Assembly: GCF_003473485.1 (NCBI RefSeq)
Contig: NC_053046.1
Coordinates: 568,001-632,000 of the forward strand
DNA length: 64,000 nt
Origin: Medicago truncatula
Lineage: Eukaryota > Streptophyta > Magnoliopsida > Fabales > Fabaceae
Direction: 5' to 3'
The notes below the pieces were generated by a model. The model was not told where the DNA came from. It searched no databases and saw only the letters and a list, made by a program, of their open reading frames with translations. Shown here one piece after another: positions 35,294 through 47,140 of the stretch. Each line of letters begins with the position of its first letter. The stretch's first letter is position 1. Made by a program: the position numbers and the translations under genes.

Positions 35294-37987
35294 TTATTTC
35301 CTCCCAGATTCAAGTTCATCTTCTAATGTTGAAGTTTGATTCCCTGCTAAAGATAACCCCATAAACCCATGGTGACTTTGTCCCTCCTGGTTCTCAACTT
35401 GGGCTTCTGTTAATTGAGCCATTTGGGTTTGATTACCATTTTGAGCATTAGGAACTTGTGTCATACCTCTAGTTTCTTCCAACATCCTAAAATAAGCATA
35501 AGGACCCCAACCTGCAGAGAATAACAATATATTAAATTCATATGGTTGTGATCAACTTGTCACCATAGTTCATAACAGAATTAAATTCATCAACTTGGTA
35601 ATTTTTCACAGGAAATTAGTTTAATTAAGTCGTTATTATTCGCAGTAACTTTCGATGAACTTGAACTACAAATTATGTCAAATATGAACCATATCTTTTG
35701 TTTGTTTGAAAGCAAATATGAATCGGTGCTTATTTCTCCCCATTATTAAGTAATTCAGATATGTAAAATTCTTTGAAATTATGTCTCCTGCGACGGATCT
35801 AGAAATATAATATAACATTTCGTTTTTAAAAGCATAAAAGTATACATCATGAATGTTTAATTGTTCTCTACTGTTTTTCATACTTTAGATACATTGAATG
35901 TTTTTCTCATTTTCAATGTCAGTGAAAATCAAAGAATAGAGAAGGAAATCAAAACTCCTTATTACAGTGTGGTTGTTGCTTCTCTCACGAATTGAAAAAT
36001 TTGAGGTTTCTCAATTTTTTTTTAGATTTGGTAATAATAATAATAAATTATTATAATTTTTATTTTATTTTTAGATAGGCGGAGTGAAAATATTACTCCC
36101 TTCGTCCCAAATTGTATGATGTTTTGGACATTTCACATATATTAAGAAATGTAATTGTTATTTTACAAAATTGTCCTTAATAAATAACATGGGAAAAGAT
36201 AAATGAAAGAAGAAATAGTAATAGATAGTAAGGTTATAATAGGAAAAGTAACATTAAAGTTGTATTGGGATTCTAAAACGACATATAATTTGGGACAATT
36301 TTTTTCCTTAAAACGACATATAATTTGGGACCGAGGGAGTAACACACAAGTAGAGAAATGTAAATGGAGTAATATTAATGCATATAATAGAAAGACCTAA
36401 AAACAAACATTTTTCAATACATTAGGAATTTTTGTTTTTTGTTTTTAATAAAATACATTGGGAAACATTTATTATCTAAAATAATAGAATCTGGACTGAG
36501 GCATACCTTCAGGATGATAAGGAGGAGGAAAAAACTGCAAATAGCAAAAAGTAGCTACTACAATTCCTGAATGAAGAAATTTCACATAGTCAATACCAAC
36601 AAACACTAAAAGAATTTTTTATTTTTTTGGTTTAATTGTTGGCTAAGTTAATTTGCAACTAATTGAGATGCAAAAAATGGACTAACCTATAAGACTTCCA
36701 GCAAACACGTCTGTCCAGTGGTGCCAATAGTCATCAACTCGAGAAATGCCAACAAGTGATGCAGCAAATAGTGGTAGAAAAATTATGCAAAGTTTTGCAA
36801 CATGACCTTTGCGATCAAATGCTTTTAGTTTTCCAGACAAGTACAACGATAAAAAACCTAGACCAGCAAATGACCCTGCATATATAAATTGAAATTCCAG
36901 TAAACATGCTTTAAATGAGTTTATTAATAAATTGAAATTACTTAATTACACCAATGCAATCATAGGTAATAAATAAATGTTACATACATGAAGTATGGCC
37001 GCTTGGGAAGCTCTTATATCCTTCCTTTATGACAAGCTTGTCACCATTACAAATGACATTTCCCCATTCACCATAAACCTAAAAAGAAGTCATTAACAAT
37101 TAATTAAAAGGGAAATGTTAACAAGTGCTCTTAGGGCATTGTTTAGTAACTTTAAATAGTAAGTTTTTGTCAAAGTTTATGAAATCAATGCATTGGAAAT
37201 TGAAGTTTTCGACTTTTTTAAAGAATAATTTCTTTATTAGAAATCCTTAAAGAGTGTCTTTAGGGCACTCGTTAACAAGACCCTTAATTAAATATGCCTG
37301 GAACGAGAAAAATTTCTCATAAAACATGAACTGAAAACCCTAAAATTCAAGGAAGACATACATCCTTTCCATCTGGAAAACATCGCCATAAAAAATTTGG
37401 TCGAGGTCGCCCTACTGCATCTTTTATTGCATCAGTTATCACTGTCGTTACTAAAATGGAGAACAATAAACCTATACCAGAAAATAAATTATTGTCATCC
37501 ACTTTAGCAAATAGAGTTTATTTCTTAGAAATCCAACAAATATAGGGTTAGGGTTTTTTTTTTGAAAGATACAACTAAAGGGTTTTAAAAGTTAATACCT
37601 AGTACGGCATGATGAAGATCATAGATGTCTCTCCTTCGGATATAAACAACAAGAAATATCACCATAGGCAATACAACGGCAAGGATCTGAAATGTTAAAG
37701 TAAATATTAAGGATGAAAAATACATTTACATGTGTTATAAATATATCTTAATTAATGAGCAAACTTACAGGAACAGACCAGACAGGAACTGTATTACTCT
37801 TGAGTGGATATTTGAGATCAAACATCATATCCTCTCCAACAAAGCGAAAGAATGGATAGATCATGTTTAACCCGATATCAATAAGTACAAGGAGCAATAG
37901 TATAATCCAATCATACAAATGTGTTTTAGCAACTGCAAATCCATGAGATCTCATAGTGTGTTCACCAAGATGGGTTTCCATCTGCAT
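35294..37987 (-). CDS. LPP: Lipid phosphate phosphatase (PAP2 family)
   Basis: Minus-strand exons 37987-37769, 37686-37599, 37471-37362, 37078-36988, 36875-36687, 36566-36507 and 35511-35294 join to 324 aa, with GT-AG introns. Plant LPP enzymes dephosphorylate phosphatidic acid to diacylglycerol, and related lipid phosphates, at membranes. All three catalytic motifs are present: KDAVGRPRP (119-127), KSFPSGHTS (161-169) and [12 protein letters not shown] (214-225) with both catalytic histidines. Hydrophobic segments include [20 protein letters not shown] (27-46), [16 protein letters not shown], the [12 protein letters not shown] region and [16 protein letters not shown]. The N-terminal [20 protein letters not shown] and HRFVGEDM-like [16 protein letters not shown] are characteristic of the Arabidopsis LPP2/LPP3 group. 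A second in-frame ATG lies two codons downstream. Introns contain two MITEs (36096-36339 and 37109-37283). The Q/N-rich C-terminal tail is family-variable. Looks functional. Confidence 0.93.
36096..36339. mobile_element. Stowaway MITE in the last LPP intron
   Basis: TA flanks (36094-36095, 36340-36341). Ends ctcccttcgtcccaaattgt and, on the minus strand, ctccctcggtcccaaattat. The sequence acgacatataatttgggac is duplicated near the right end. Confidence 0.85.
37109..37283. mobile_element. MITE copy C (9-bp-TSD family) in an LPP intron
   Basis: 175 bp between 9-bp duplications ttaattaaa (37100-37108, 37284-37292). Ends agggaaatgttaacaagtg and, on the minus strand, gggtcttgttaacgagtg. This is the shortest intact copy of the family. 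Confidence 0.85.
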
Positions 37988-39292
37988 GAATTCCTAGATC
38001 TTACAAAAACCACAGTTGAGATCAGTAGCCTCAAATAATCAAATAAGTTTGATAGAGTATTTCTCTCTTAAATATAAAAAGAATTAGAGTCCTTCTTTAA
38101 TTATAGAGTTCATAACATAATTACAGGATATTAACAATAAAAGACTTTCTAAAAATATACTATCTCCGTCCTAATCAAGTGTCGCTTCAAAAAATTTGTC
38201 TCAAAATAATTGTCATTATACTCTCTGAGTTTTAAATTATATGTCATTCTAACAAATGCACATAGATTAACAAATCGAATTAAAGTGTTAAGTTCATTTT
38301 TTACATTCCAAAAGTACCCTCATTGGTATATGCATTGGTTTAACAAAATAAATAAATATCATTCCTTAAAAAAAATAAAAAAAAAATCATATACACAGTC
38401 CAATGTATTAATGAGTTACGAGTAGTAGTTTGCAAAGGTGGTTAACTGGTTATCATTGATTTAGCAAAACGAATAAATATCGATTATGAGTACACTGTAC
38501 TGTACGTGAGCAAATAAAATGAATATAATGAATGAAATAATTGCTTAATTTTGGCAAAACAAAGGAATATAGTGATAATTAAAAGGACAAAATTGGAAAA
38601 AAAAAAAAAAATATTGATATCATAAAATGACATATAATTAGAACATTTTTTTTTTTGCGCAAGGTGTTGCTGCAAATCCTAGATTGAATTGGACAACAAA
38701 CCATGAATACAAGCTCAACTAAAGTGAAATTATGTGGCATGAATAATGTACCTTTGGATATTTATCCGATATCAAATCATATTGATATATTCACCACTAC
38801 TGAATGCAACACTAATTATTTAGTCAGTATAGAAATTAAAATTTATTTGCCTATTGTGATTATTTTTTCAAAATTCATACTTTAGTTTTCATGTTATATA
38901 TAGACGTAATGGGTATGTTGACGGGTGTATGCAAAGAGAATATGAACGAAATTGATTCAAAACTAAGATGGTAGCCATCGAATTGGATTATGATGGCATA
39001 GTATTCAAAGTTAATTTCATTCAATCACTTTCACCACTATGCCGTCCATTTTAAAGAAAAACAAATTGGATCCCTCAAATAGAAATAAATTATTCCCCAA
39101 TCACTTCTATAATTGCATACTTATAACTAAAATTTAATTATCTTATTACGTCCACCTCTCAAATAAAAATAACAATAAAGAAAGATTATTGCAATTTGTG
39201 AGAGTAATATGTGTAATTAATAATGGATTTTAATTTATAGTTAAACCTGGTTTATTTACTCGATGAACGGAGTTGATGTAATATGCCTAATT
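37988..39292. other. LPP upstream region, no gene seen
   Basis: Contains a degenerate Stowaway-like start (actatctccgtcctaatcaa at 38159). No gene. Confidence 0.4.
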
Positions 39293-39310
39293 AAGATGTT
39301 CATTCTCCAT

Positions 39311-39826
39311 AAGCGCATAATGTCAAATGGGTGAAGCCAAGTCCAGGTCGATTTAAATGTAATATTGATGCATCGTTTTCTGAAGTTTCAAATATGGTTG
39401 GAATAGGAATGTGTATCAGGGATGAAAATGGTACTTTTGTTCTGGCTAAACAAGTACGTTTCAGCCCCATTTGCGAGGTGCACATTGGTGAAGCTTTAGG
39501 GCTTTTGGCTGCTTTAGATTGGGTGCATAATTTAAGCTTAGGACCTGTGGATTTTGAGTTGGATGCGAAGAGAGTGGTTGATGACTTTAATTCCCTAAAT
39601 TGCGATGTCACTGAATTTGGGAATATTATTGAACATTGTAAATCTCTCTGTAGCAATTTTTATGTAAACTCACGTGTCGAGTTTGTGCGGAGACAAGCAA
39701 ACGAGGTTGCTCATAACTTAGCAAAAGCGGCCTTGTTATCAGCTAGTTCTCAAATAGTGGTAGAAATACCATATTGTATTGAACACATATTGATGAATGA
39801 AATGCTATAGATTTAATTCTCTCAAA
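39311..39826 (+). mobile_element. LINE insertion reduced to its RNase H domain
   Basis: Flanked by a perfect 18-bp TSD aagatgttcattctccat (39293-39310, 39827-39844). The uninterrupted frame 39331-39810 encodes the plant RVT_3 RNase H-like domain: FKCNIDASFSE, GIGMCIRDENGTFVLAK, CEVHIGEALGLLAAL, ELDAKRVVDDFN, FVRRQANEVAHNLAKAALL. The classical D-E-D residues are visible (NIDAS, GEALG, LDAK). It ends ttctctcaaaaa, like the 3' end of the LINE at 32945. Extreme 5' truncation; it has no start of its own. Confidence 0.88.
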
Positions 39827-39844
39827 AAGATGTTCATTCTCCAT

Positions 39845-40422
39845 TGAAAACAATTTCGGTGAAGTGGTGGTATTTGTTTTTTGAGAGAAGAAGTGGTTAT
39901 ATTTGTGTTAAGTGTAAAAAAAAATATCGACATTATATCTTATTAGTACGTCGTTTGTAAGGATAGTATTTTTAATTATACTATTTTTTTTTTTTATATA
40001 AGAAAACGCCGCTGCTTAATACAAACTTTATCTCAGTTTTTTACTTTTTAACTCTTAACACAAGTCTTAAGGAGTAATTAAAACATAAAAATATTTATAT
40101 GTTTTGGACTAAGATATCCTTAATTTTTATTAAATTTACATGTGTTAAACCAAATATCACAACTCATTTAATAGTATTATGGTGTGAACTTGAGAAGAAA
40201 ATATTAAATATACTAAAACATCAATATAGTTGAAGTTTTTTTCTTTGAAGAATATAGTTGAAGTTTTAAAACATCAAAAGAAAAAAAAAATAGAGGGAGT
40301 ATATACATTGTTTTAAAACATCATGGTGTGAATCATGATTCGCTAGCTAGAACATGCTTCAAAAATTGGCAATATAAATTTACAAGTGGATTAAATTTTC
40401 ATATTTCAGGGTGGGAGATGAA
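39845..40422. other. Intergenic with a micro-retroposon
   Basis: No gene. A perfect 17-bp duplication aatatagttgaagtttt (40223-40239, 40251-40267) flanks an 11-nt insert tttctttgaag. Confidence 0.6.
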
Positions 40423-40983
40423 GGTGAGGCGTGGGAGTGGCGGAGGAGGTTATAGGACTAGGAGGAGGAGTTGGTATCAGAGTGTAGGGCATTGTTGGCT
40501 AATGTTGTTTTGCAGGTTACTACATTTGATAAATGGAGATGGCGCCTTGATAATTTGGGAAGTTATTCTGTCCGTTCTGTGTATGAAGTGTTGACTAAAG
40601 ATGAAAACATTCAGACTGATGCGGGTTTGATTTGGCATCGACATGTTCCGTTAAAGGTGTCTATCTTCGCTTGGTGCCTCCTTCGAAATCATTTGCCAAC
40701 TTAGGCGAATTTGGTGGCTCGTGGTATGCTCGGTTCGGACGCTCAACTTTGTGTCTTTGGATGTGGAGAAGTGGAGACTGCTCACCATTTATTTGTTTCT
40801 TGCCCCATTTTCAGAGAGTTGTGGTCTCTTGTTCGTGCTTGGGTTGGTGTGCGTGGTGCTAACCCGTTTCATGTTTCTGATCACTTCCTTCAGTTTACTT
40901 GTTTGGCAGGTGGGGCAACATCAAGACGCTCGTTTATGCAAATGTTATGGTTGCTTTGTATACTATTTTTTTTAAGCAAATGA
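40423..40983 (+). pseudogene. LINE zf-RVT fragment
   Basis: The plus frame reads GEAWEWRRRL, a stop, EEELVSECRALLANVVLQVT, then KWRWRLDNLGSYSVRSVYEV, VPLKVSIFAWCLLRNHLPT, a TAG at 40702, ANLVARGMLGSDAQLCVFGC, then ETAHHLFVSCPIFRELWSLV. This is the reverse-transcriptase zinc-binding region, related to the LINE at 32945-34480 but in the opposite orientation. At least three in-frame stops. No TSD found. Confidence 0.82.
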
Positions 40984-41019
40984 GGTGTAGATGGAGATCT
41001 CTCGGCAACACTTTTAATT

Positions 41020-41890
41020 ATTTAAATTAAAATAAAAGAGAATACAAAATATTGACGGCCATAGACCTAACTAGTCAAACCACATTATCAGCCCATTTGG
41101 GGACACACACACACACACAAATAACAAGTCCTAACTCAACCTCTCACAAATAACATTCGAGCATGAAACCAGATGGCAAAAAAGTGTTGTGTGAGTCTTC
41201 CCCTCTCAAGATAGTGGATGAACTGACCACCAATACGAATCAATTTACAACAAACTTAAGCCATTTCTACTTGATCTGTATGAGTTCAATCACGATGGAT
41301 ATGATTGAGACATATGTTAAACCATCCCAAAATTATTTGGTGTGTTGTAGCAAAGCCGTCAACATTGAAACCTACAAATCTCAACATATCTTAGACAAGT
41401 GAGGAAACAAGTTAGACAAGAACAAAGCTTTCAAAACCAGCACAACCCAAGCAATCGGCGACTAAAGCGACGACGACGAGGTGAGTATGGGGTGAACCAA
41501 CTAGAGAAAGATGAGGGTAACAACCACCATGTCTCTATATACAAACGACAATAAATTCGTTATAAATCAACCCGTTGGAGAGATGACGACACCATCTCCG
41601 CCATCACCTCCGGTTTAGACACAACATAATTACGAACACAAAACAAGCAACTGAAACCATATCTAAACCAATGAATCATCCCAACAACGGCAGCTAGTGG
41701 CAGAACACGATGTCGTTTGTAAAACTGCGCACCCATCAAGTACAAGACCCATCTGAATTTGAAGGTGGTGTCACGAATCTAACTTAGTCGATCACACCAC
41801 CATGGAAACGGGCTACATCTCCGTAGTCGGATTTGAATTTGGGGCGAAGAGGTGGTGACTTGTAGCTCGTCTTTGAGAAAAGGGAGAGCA
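41020..41890. repeat. Unclassified dispersed repeat, copy 1
   Basis: Starts ttaaaataaaa...atacaaaat and has gaactgaccaccaatacgaatcaa-like text, resembling the sequence at 45800-46620 (ttaaaataaaaaat; gaatgaatcgaccaccaacacgatcaa). Includes a CA microsatellite (41102-41119). Open frames show no known domain. Confidence 0.35.
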
Positions 41891-42328
41891 AATTACGATT
41901 AGAGAGCTATTTTTGTGTTTTTGTCAAATATTGTTGAATCAAATATCTTAATACAACTATATAGTAGTTTTTTTTTCAAAAACTATACAATGTTACTATT
42001 AACTTTATAATTTATACTAAATTCACTTTTAATTTATACTCATGTCTACAATATCCACAAGTCCTGACTCAACCTTAAAAAAATGTTGAAATTGCTAGAC
42101 CGAATGTCATGACTGAGGTTCAAACTATTACTTCTTCGGTGAATTTCCAATAGATATATCATTTCATCTATCTAAAAAAAACATATAACTCTATTTTTTC
42201 TCCTTAAAAAAATATACATTTATTTTGTGTAAATTCATTTTCAATTTAATTTAAAATAATATTATTATTATTACTAAAATTGTATACATAAGCATGATAT
42301 GATATTAGTTAGTTTAAATTTAACACTT

Positions 42329-44467
42329 GGGGTCCTCGTGAACTTAGCTCGGTTGGTAAAGCACAATGCATAATATATGCAAGGTCTGAGACGCCACCAA
42401 AAAAATTTAACATTTAAGGACAATGCATAATATATGCAAGGTCGGAGTTCAAACTGTAACACACCGTTACCCAAAAGTAATTAAATAGCAATTATTCATC
42501 AGAGTTACGCACCAAACGGGCATGCTACATTGCAAATTCAAAATTCCTTAAATAGAAAATAAAACTATTTAATTCGACATCAATCATAACCTCAAAATTA
42601 TGCAGCGGAAAGTTTGCATTTCAATAACAACAACAACTGTGTTAAAATCTCCAATTAATATCTTGGCATTAAGTCTAACAACAATAAATCAACCAGCAAG
42701 GGTCACATCATCAAGTTCCAAAAATTGATACATAGGAAGGAAAAGTAACAACAGTACTAATATTAATAATTCTCATCCCACGTATCAGAGCCCTAGACAC
42801 GACATTGAGCCACCACCAACTACTCAGGATCACCTGCAAGTTACCCATAGGAAGGGCAACATTTTCAAGCAGAAGGGGTGAGATTCACAACAATAAATAT
42901 AGATATTAAAATCTTCAATTGAATCTAACACCCTAATCAATAAACATTTCATCTTGCAAATATAAATATATAATTCACAAGCAACAACAATATCATCAAT
43001 ATACATCCATCACAATAAGTATATAAATACATATTCATCAACAACATCAATCATCAAGTGGCAACTACAACCAACAACCAAGACTCATGCAAACGATACG
43101 ACGACACTGCTAAGACAACACCTTAGACTCCTCAAATATGCAATATGCATGTGGTACCAAACAGGACCGAAGCCCTCACCGCTTTTGAATGGTTAAAGCA
43201 TTCATCAGGACCGAAGCCCTCACCGCTGTTGAGCAACTAGTACTCCTGGACATGAGTCCTCTCCGCTGTTTTATGCATATGCAATGGACCTACTTGTGTA
43301 TATCTACATACAACTGACCATGCAATGCAAACTCCATATAAACTCCACTTTAACAACATGTATGGTTAATAATAAGCATACATTCAGTCATCATCAGTAA
43401 TCAATCAATTCAGCAATCAAATCATCCAGAATAATGCATAATTACATGAAACTATGCTCAACACAACAACATTAGATCACTACCATTCATGCAAGCAAAA
43501 CAACACATTAAAACAGGGTAGCTCGCCTCGCGAGCACATCTGCTCGCTATGGCGAGTTCACAAACTGGCTGCTCGCCATGGCGAGTTCAAGGTGAACTCG
43601 AGGCGAGTGAAAATTAGGTGCTCTCGGGAAAAAAGACATTTTCTCACTCAAACCTCAATTCTAAGCTCCCTATTCATCTTTTTAACCTAAAACTTGCTCC
43701 AGTCATTATTAAAATCATCTAGGTACCTTAAACCATCCCCAAAACATCTTATAACAACATTTCAAAAATTAAGTTTTGTCCAGGCTTGCTCGCCATGGCG
43801 AGTTGGTCTACTCGCGAGGCGAGCGATGAAGTCGCTCACTCGCGAGGCGAAACATGAATGCTCGCGAGGCGAGCGATGAACTTCTGTACGGGCAGAAAAC
43901 TGGTTTTTCCCAAAAATCCCATTTTTCTTCCTCAGTTTACAGATATAAGTTAACTTGCTGTATACACTCAGAACCCATTTTTAACATCAAAATCACACTC
44001 ACAACTCCAAATTCAACAATTCAACATAAAATCTCAAAATCCCAATTCTCACTACAACTCTGTTAAATTCAAAATCAGAAATCAATAACTACACTATTGA
44101 AGTAAACCTCACCCTTACCTTAATTCAGAATGAGAAATGCACAGCAAAAAGGGTTCCCTTGGTTCTAAGTTGCTCTTCTCTCCTTCTTCTCCCAAAAGTT
44201 GGTTTTACGTGAAACTGTTTCTGACATCCATTCTTTTCTTAACTTCCCATTAATTGTAACTCCCTTCTATTTTCATTTAACTCCCCAAACACCAAAATAA
44301 TTATTATTTCATACTTATTCTAATTATTATTAAATAAACCATATAATAAAACAACACACCACATAAATCATCAAAAATCATATATATAAATATATATAGA
44401 CTCCACATAAACAAAATAATTAATTATAACAACTAGGGCGTTACACAAACTCCGACCACGACCCAAA
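42329..44467 (+). mobile_element. tRNA-derived SINE dimer split by a solo LTR
   Basis: The TSD aaatttaacactt at 42316-42328 and 44468-44480 recurs, slightly changed, in the middle (about 42405-42417). The first unit has an A-box ttagctcggttggta (42344). Both units share aatgcataatatatgcaagg. The B-box of the second unit (gagttcaaac|tcc) is interrupted by the LTR at 42455-44445. Confidence 0.7.
42455..44445 (-). mobile_element. 1991-bp solo LTR inside a SINE B-box
   Basis: Perfect inverted ends TGTAAC/GTTACA and 5-bp TSD caaac (42450-42454, 44446-44450). The minus orientation is inferred from TATA-like sequence near its right end (about 44385) followed, on the minus strand, by a purine-rich leader. 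Contains a repeated aggaccgaagccctcaccgc unit (43164, 43207) and a cluster of ctcgccatggcgag / ctcgcgaggcgag palindromes (43520-43880). Confidence 0.87.
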
Positions 44468-44599
44468 AAATTTAACACTTATCTTTAAAATCAAATTTAG
44501 ACTTTGAATCAAATCGTAAAGGCCCCATTAGCTGCATTATATGAACGTAAATTGTGAATATCATATTTCCGGAAATCATGTGGATTATTAATGGAAACC

Positions 44600-44650
44600 A
44601 AAACTGTTTCAAACATTTTTTTTTTTTGAAGGAAAAACTGTTTCAAACAT
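44600..44650. repeat. Micro-retroposon: T11 insert with 17-bp TSD
   Basis: aaaactgtttcaaacat at 44600-44616 and 44634-44650, perfect, flanks 17 nt consisting of T11 then gaagga. Confidence 0.75.
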
Positions 44651-45799
44651 AAATCATGGAAATTTGTTATTTATCGACCCTTTCAGGTACCAGTTGTTTT
44701 CATGCTTATTACTCAAATGAGAATAGCCTGTTCATTTATGTTGAAAAGTGGAGTATATTTTGTGACGTCAAAAAATACCACACAATATTATAAAAAATAT
44801 TTGTCAAAAGATGTACTACTTACTATATAAGAAAAATGATAAATTATGTGGGTGATGAAGGGGCAAGGAATTGCATCAATTGCCACAAGTTACCTACGGG
44901 TTACCCTTGATGCTTCCAAAATTAAGCATAATTTGGATTATTGGACCCTCATTGCCTTAATTTTCCTTGAGCAAAGATCAATAAAAATCCACATTAAATC
45001 TTTTTGTTCCCTGGAATTAATCAAGGCGATCTATTGGGATATTCCCTCAATTTTCAAATTAGTGTTTTGGTCAAAAAAAAAATCACAAAAGTAGCACACT
45101 TTTTTCATGATATATTTTTAGTCACACACAGTGTTGAACAAAGTTGTCAGCAGGACCCTTAACAGTGAGATAACATGCATGTTGAAAAGAAAAAAAATTG
45201 AAAAAACAAAAGGGGCTGAATTTTGAATTATTATAAGGTCCAAAGTTAATGATAAGATGGTCTGTGCCAGTGGAGACGGACACATCATTTTCTTTTTTGT
45301 TTGTATTTTGTAGCAAAGAGAAAACCTCTTTGATGTAAGAGACCAATCAATATTCTGGGCAGATCAACGTGATATATGTGGAAAAAGATGCATGAAAAAT
45401 ATCATTTGGTAGATACGGTGAGGTGAGAAAAATCCAGATGAAAGACAATACTTTTTTACTCGAGATTATAAAAAAATTGTCACTTATTTATGAAGGAAGG
45501 ATTGGGCAACTAGAACTAAAAAAAAGGCAAGTACTATATTGTAAAATGTTAACCCCACTTCTCAATGGTTTCGATGTCGGTAACAATTGTCTCTCAAATG
45601 AGAGATTCTATAGAGTTTATCACATCACATAAGACAAAAGGAAGTATTTCCTTAGCAAAAAAATAAAAATTAAAGGAAAGATTCATGCAAAAGTTATAGA
45701 ATTTTTTTTTATAAGGTCAAAGTAAAATGACATTTAAGGAATAGAGGACGTCTCAACGAAGTTGATATCTCATTCTAAACCTACGTTTGTCAAATGCTC
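44651..45799. other. Intergenic, no gene seen
   Basis: Several short open frames, none with a recognisable domain. Confidence 0.4.
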
Positions 45800-46625
45800 A
45801 TCTATATTATTAAAATAAAAAATAAAAAAATACATCAAAACTAAGGGACATAAAACCTGACCAGTGAATCAACCCTAACGGGAAATACAACCAATAACAA
45901 CAATACATTCGATTCAACCCTAGTCAAGTCTAACAAACGATGTTTGCAAATGTTTGCAAATATCAACTGGATCTATAAGTTGGTGAATAAACCGACTGAC
46001 AACACAGAACGGGTCACATACCATCAACTTCCTGCACCATCAGCAACAAGCATACCGACTCTTTCGAGTCTAAAACAACATGTACCCCAAGAATTCATTA
46101 ACCAACAATGAATCCAAATGATCAAAAAGGATTTGAGACCATATAGGTTGACCAACATCAGACCAAGATGAGTCTTCAATTCTCAATACGGCGAATGAAT
46201 CGACCACCAACACGATCAAGTTCACGTTCCAACAACCCCATGTTAGCAACAATCACAACATGCATCAATGCTTTTTCAAGCCTAACAATCACGAACAATA
46301 GCAAAGATCGTTCCTTTGTATCAAAACTGGTAAATGAAATTGTTCTCCAACACGAAAAAACCAACTTCACGTACGCACCACTTACTGCGACGAAAACCAC
46401 AGTAAGTTTACAGCCTCGAATCAAACTGAAGCAGGCCATGATCACAAAGTCGTCTCCCTTTCGAGCATTACAATCTGAATCACAACCCAAAGTTAAATGA
46501 ACAACGAAGTGGATGCGAACTGACTGTTTTTTAAAACAACAACCGCAGCCACCACAACACCACGGTGACAGCAGTTCAATAAACAGCATACCACCACAAC
46601 CATCATCTGACCGCATCGATTTTTA
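45800..46625. repeat. Unclassified dispersed repeat, copy 2
   Basis: Weakly related to 41020-41890 (see there). A 146-codon minus-strand frame (46616-46176) is Cys- and Val-rich with no recognised motif and is not called a gene. Confidence 0.3.
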
Positions 46626-46639
46626 TTTTGGAATCCTTA

Positions 46640-46895
46640 AAAAATACTTCATTCGTCCTTGTATGTATGCACCCTTTAACATTTTGGAGTATTTCTTAAG
46701 AAAACTTGTTAGTGCAATTAATGTGTCTATTATGTGTGTTAATATTATCAAATTGTCATTTGTTTGTATATGTATTAAATTTGATTTTTTATATTTTAAG
46801 ACAAGTTAGTAATATTAATTAGGATTATGTTTAGAAAAATAAATAAATGCATCTAGAAATTTAAAAATAAGTTTATATTTAGAGACAATTTTTTT
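46640..46895. mobile_element. Stowaway-like repeat, copy 2 (uninterrupted)
   Basis: Matches the two halves of 1432-2140 without the SINE and PIF MITE, e.g. ttaatgtgtctattatgtgtgttaat and gtatatgtattaaatttga. Confidence 0.65.
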
Positions 46896-47062
46896 TTATC
46901 AAATTTCATTTTAATCATTAAACCGATGCGGTTAAATGGCATACCCCTAATCGATGCGGATGCGGTCATTTTAATCATTAAACTAGTGTGTCTGTTCAAA
47001 AGAAAAAGAAAAAAACAGGTGAGAAATGCGGTTACCTGTTTTATTTATATTTTTTGAGACAA

Positions 47063-47140
47063 ACACTAGTTTAATGATTTTTTTTAATTAAGCTATAGTC
47101 TATAACATAACTTAATTAAAAAAATCATTAAATAAGTGTG
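47063..47140. repeat. Small perfect-stem hairpin element
   Basis: aatgattttttttaattaag and cttaattaaaaaaatcatt form a stem of about 19 bp around a 17-nt loop, extended outward by acactagttt / aaataagtgt. Possibly a very short MITE. Confidence 0.55.

Noticed and set aside
46176..46616. 146-codon minus-strand ORF
   Set aside because: No recognised motif, inside an apparent repeat, with overlapping frames on the other strand.
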